Source of the DNA: Terriglobales bacterium
GTDB taxonomy: Bacteria > Acidobacteriota > Terriglobia > Terriglobales > Acidobacteriaceae
Direction of reading: 5' to 3'
DNA length: 64,000 bases
Assembly (NCBI GenBank): GCA_015655585.1
Contig: JAATEV010000032.1
Coordinates: forward strand, 1 to 64,000
In this document: positions 62,695 through 64,000 of the stretch, in pieces
Layout of the letters: the number at the start of each line of letters is the position of its first letter
How positions within the stretch are numbered: position 1 is the stretch's first letter
Translations under genes and position numbers: made by a program
The notes under the pieces: model-generated
What the model saw: only the letters and a program-made list of their open reading frames with translations
Databases searched by the model: none
Told to the model about the DNA's origin: nothing

Positions 62695-64000
62695 TTACGA
62701 TGCGGTCTGGCCAGCGATCTGCTGGATTTGAATGATGACGAACTCGGCGGGCTTGAGCGGAGCGAAGCCGACGAGGATGTTGACGATGCCGTTGTCCTGA
62801 TCGGTGGGCGTTGTGGTTTCGCTGTCGCACTTGACGAAGTAAGCCTGCTGCGGCGTGGAGCCCTGAAAAGCCCCTTGACGGAAGAGTGTCTGCATAAAGG
62901 AGCCGACGTTGAGGCGAATCTGTGCCCAGAGAGGCGCATCGTTCGGCTCGAAGACGACCCACTGCGTGCCGCGATAGAGACTGGTCTCCAGGAAGAGAGC
63001 GAGGCGGCGGATGGGGACATACTTCCACTGGGAACCTGCTTCGTCGTGGCCGTCCGTTGTGCGCGCGCCCCAGACGACGGTGCCGAAGGCGCTGAAGCTG
63101 CGAATGCAGTTCACCGCGACAGGATTGAGCGTGCCGTTCTGCTTATCGTTGAGCGGCACGGCCACTCCGCCGACTCCGCTGAGTGAAGTCGCTGTTCCCG
63201 CGGGAGCCTTCCAGACGCCGCGGTCCGCGTCGGTGGACGCATAGATGCCCGCGATGAAACCGCACGGCGGATAGAGCCGATTCACATTGCCTGCAAGCGG
63301 GTCCGGCGCCTGCAACCAGGGGAAGTAGAACGCCGAGTTGTCGCCGACGAAGCCGGGACCGGCATTGAGCTTGGTGTAGTCGGTGATCCCCGGATCGGAG
63401 TCTGCAATCAGGAAAGCCCGGCTGTTCAGACAGAAGGTATCCAACTCTTTGAGGACCGTGGGAACGATCTCTCCGGGAACGCAGAGCAGGTTGAAGATGT
63501 CCACACTGGCAAGCAGGTTGACTCCGCCGGTGCCGCCGCTTGCCTGGAGCGCAGTCTCGAAGTTGCCGGAGGCGATCGTCGAGGTGCTTGGGGTCAGAGT
63601 CGTTCCGTCGTTGCCGGAGGTTGTGCTGCCGAGAGAAGCCGTTGCGTCAGCGGGTGGATCTGTGGTTCCGGCGGGCACGCTGGCGACGATGAAGTTCGAG
63701 CTGTTCTGCAACACGTCTACGACATAACGGCCCTGCGGGTCCGGCGTGGTGACGCTGAGGTTGGCGAACGACTCGACCACGGCGGGGGTAGCACCGCTGG
63801 GCGCATAGAGCACCTGAAGCTGAAAGCGTCCTGCGGCAGTCGTCGAATTCTTGATCGTGATCTGGTAGTCGTTGGCCCATTTGCCCGGATTCAACGCGGA
63901 GATGACCAGCGACTTCGGGGCCGCGCCGATCATGGCGGATGCGGTCACGGCATCGGCGCTGACCAGCCGGACGATGTAGGCCTGTTGGCCTCCGTTGAGA
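62695..64000 (-). CDS. Contractile tail sheath protein, 5'-truncated by window edge
   Basis: At least 434 codons; the N-terminal part lies beyond the right edge (the frame is open through base 64000, beginning NGGQQAYIVRLVSAD). The C-terminal sheath domain is clear: RRLALFLETSLYRGTQWVVFEPN followed by LWAQIRLNVGSFMQTLFRQGAFQG, and the end PAEFVIIQIQQIAGQ. The middle (PAGLTDPPADATAS-like Thr/Ser/Gly-rich portion at 63600-63800) is a surface domain. It should polymerise round the tube and contract. Confidence 0.93.
   Translation of the reverse strand, partial: LNGGQQAYIVRLVSADAVTASAMIGAAPKSLVISALNPGKWANDYQITIKNSTTAAGRFQLQVLYAPSGATPAVVESFANLSVTTPDPQGRYVVDVLQNSSNFIVASVPAGTTDPPADATASLGSTTSGNDGTTLTPSTSTIASGNFETALQASGGTGGVNLLASVDIFNLLCVPGEIVPTVLKELDTFCLNSRAFLIADSDPGITDYTKLNAGPGFVGDNSAFYFPWLQAPDPLAGNVNRLYPPCGFIAGIYASTDADRGVWKAPAGTATSLSGVGGVAVPLNDKQNGTLNPVAVNCIRSFSAFGTVVWGARTTDGHDEAGSQWKYVPIRRLALFLETSLYRGTQWVVFEPNDAPLWAQIRLNVGSFMQTLFRQGAFQGSTPQQAYFVKCDSETTTPTDQDNGIVNILVGFAPLKPAEFVIIQIQQIAGQTAS

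Overview
The window looks like chromosomal DNA of a high-GC Gram-negative soil bacterium, most likely Acidobacteriota (Terriglobia, Acidobacteriaceae-like). The main evidence is three very large Oar-type TonB-dependent receptors that begin with a carboxypeptidase-regulatory-like domain, many Sec- or Tat-exported glycan enzymes, a membrane regulator with the FGR..YDP..D..VR signature that I associate with this group, and a PI-PLC/PHP exported pair. The taxonomic call is inferred from gene content; no 16S gene is present.

Region 1 (1-2.7 kb) is housekeeping: the 3' part of RNase R (running off the left edge), a YggX-type Fe(II)/oxidative-protection protein and tRNA-Pro(GGG). Region 2 (2.7-10.6 kb, minus strand) is a tightly overlapped drug-efflux operon of the YbhGFSR type: TetR regulator, HlyD-like adaptor, double-NBD ATPase, two ABC-2 permeases and a TolC-like channel, with two near-identical palindromic operators in front of the regulator. 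Region 3 (10.9-18.8 kb) has an exported PI-PLC-like phosphodiesterase, an exported PHP-domain metallohydrolase and a TonB-dependent receptor, divergent from a membrane-anchored regulator.

Region 4 (19-39 kb) is a plant cell-wall (pectin/arabinan) utilisation region. It holds a GH28 polygalacturonase with an esterase, a TonB receptor that ends in a 44-bp perfect palindrome, an exported enolase-superfamily dehydratase with DgoA and DgoK (De Ley-Doudoroff branch), an ACS-type MFS sugar-acid transporter, and an operon of TonB receptor, GH43, GH51 arabinofuranosidase and a GH43/GH117-like enzyme. An IclR regulator closes the region. Two almost identical 16-bp palindromes, one between dgoK and the MFS gene and one before the receptor operon, probably are the IclR operators that tie the cluster together. 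Region 5 (39.3-40.4 kb) holds ogt, an alkyltransferase-like protein with Trp in place of the catalytic Cys, and the N-terminal stub of a nitronate monooxygenase.

Region 6 (40.5 kb to the right edge, minus strand) is a near-complete extracellular contractile injection system (eCIS, a phage-tail-like particle). In transcription order it encodes sheath (cut by the right edge), tube, a gp26-like zinc-ribbon protein, a proline-rich protein, a DUF4255/Pvc16 tail terminator, an AAA+ ATPase, a small conserved protein, a tube-adaptor protein, a LysM protein, separate gpD and gpV spike/hub proteins, a PAAR-like tip, a gp25-like baseplate protein, two baseplate J-like proteins, a tail-protein-I/beta-helix fusion, a DUF6519 protein, a GT-A-like protein and a DUF4157 (eCIS core) protein with an HELTH motif and a nuclease-like C-terminal motif. 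The last two are the best cargo/effector candidates. No tape-measure gene is visible in the window.
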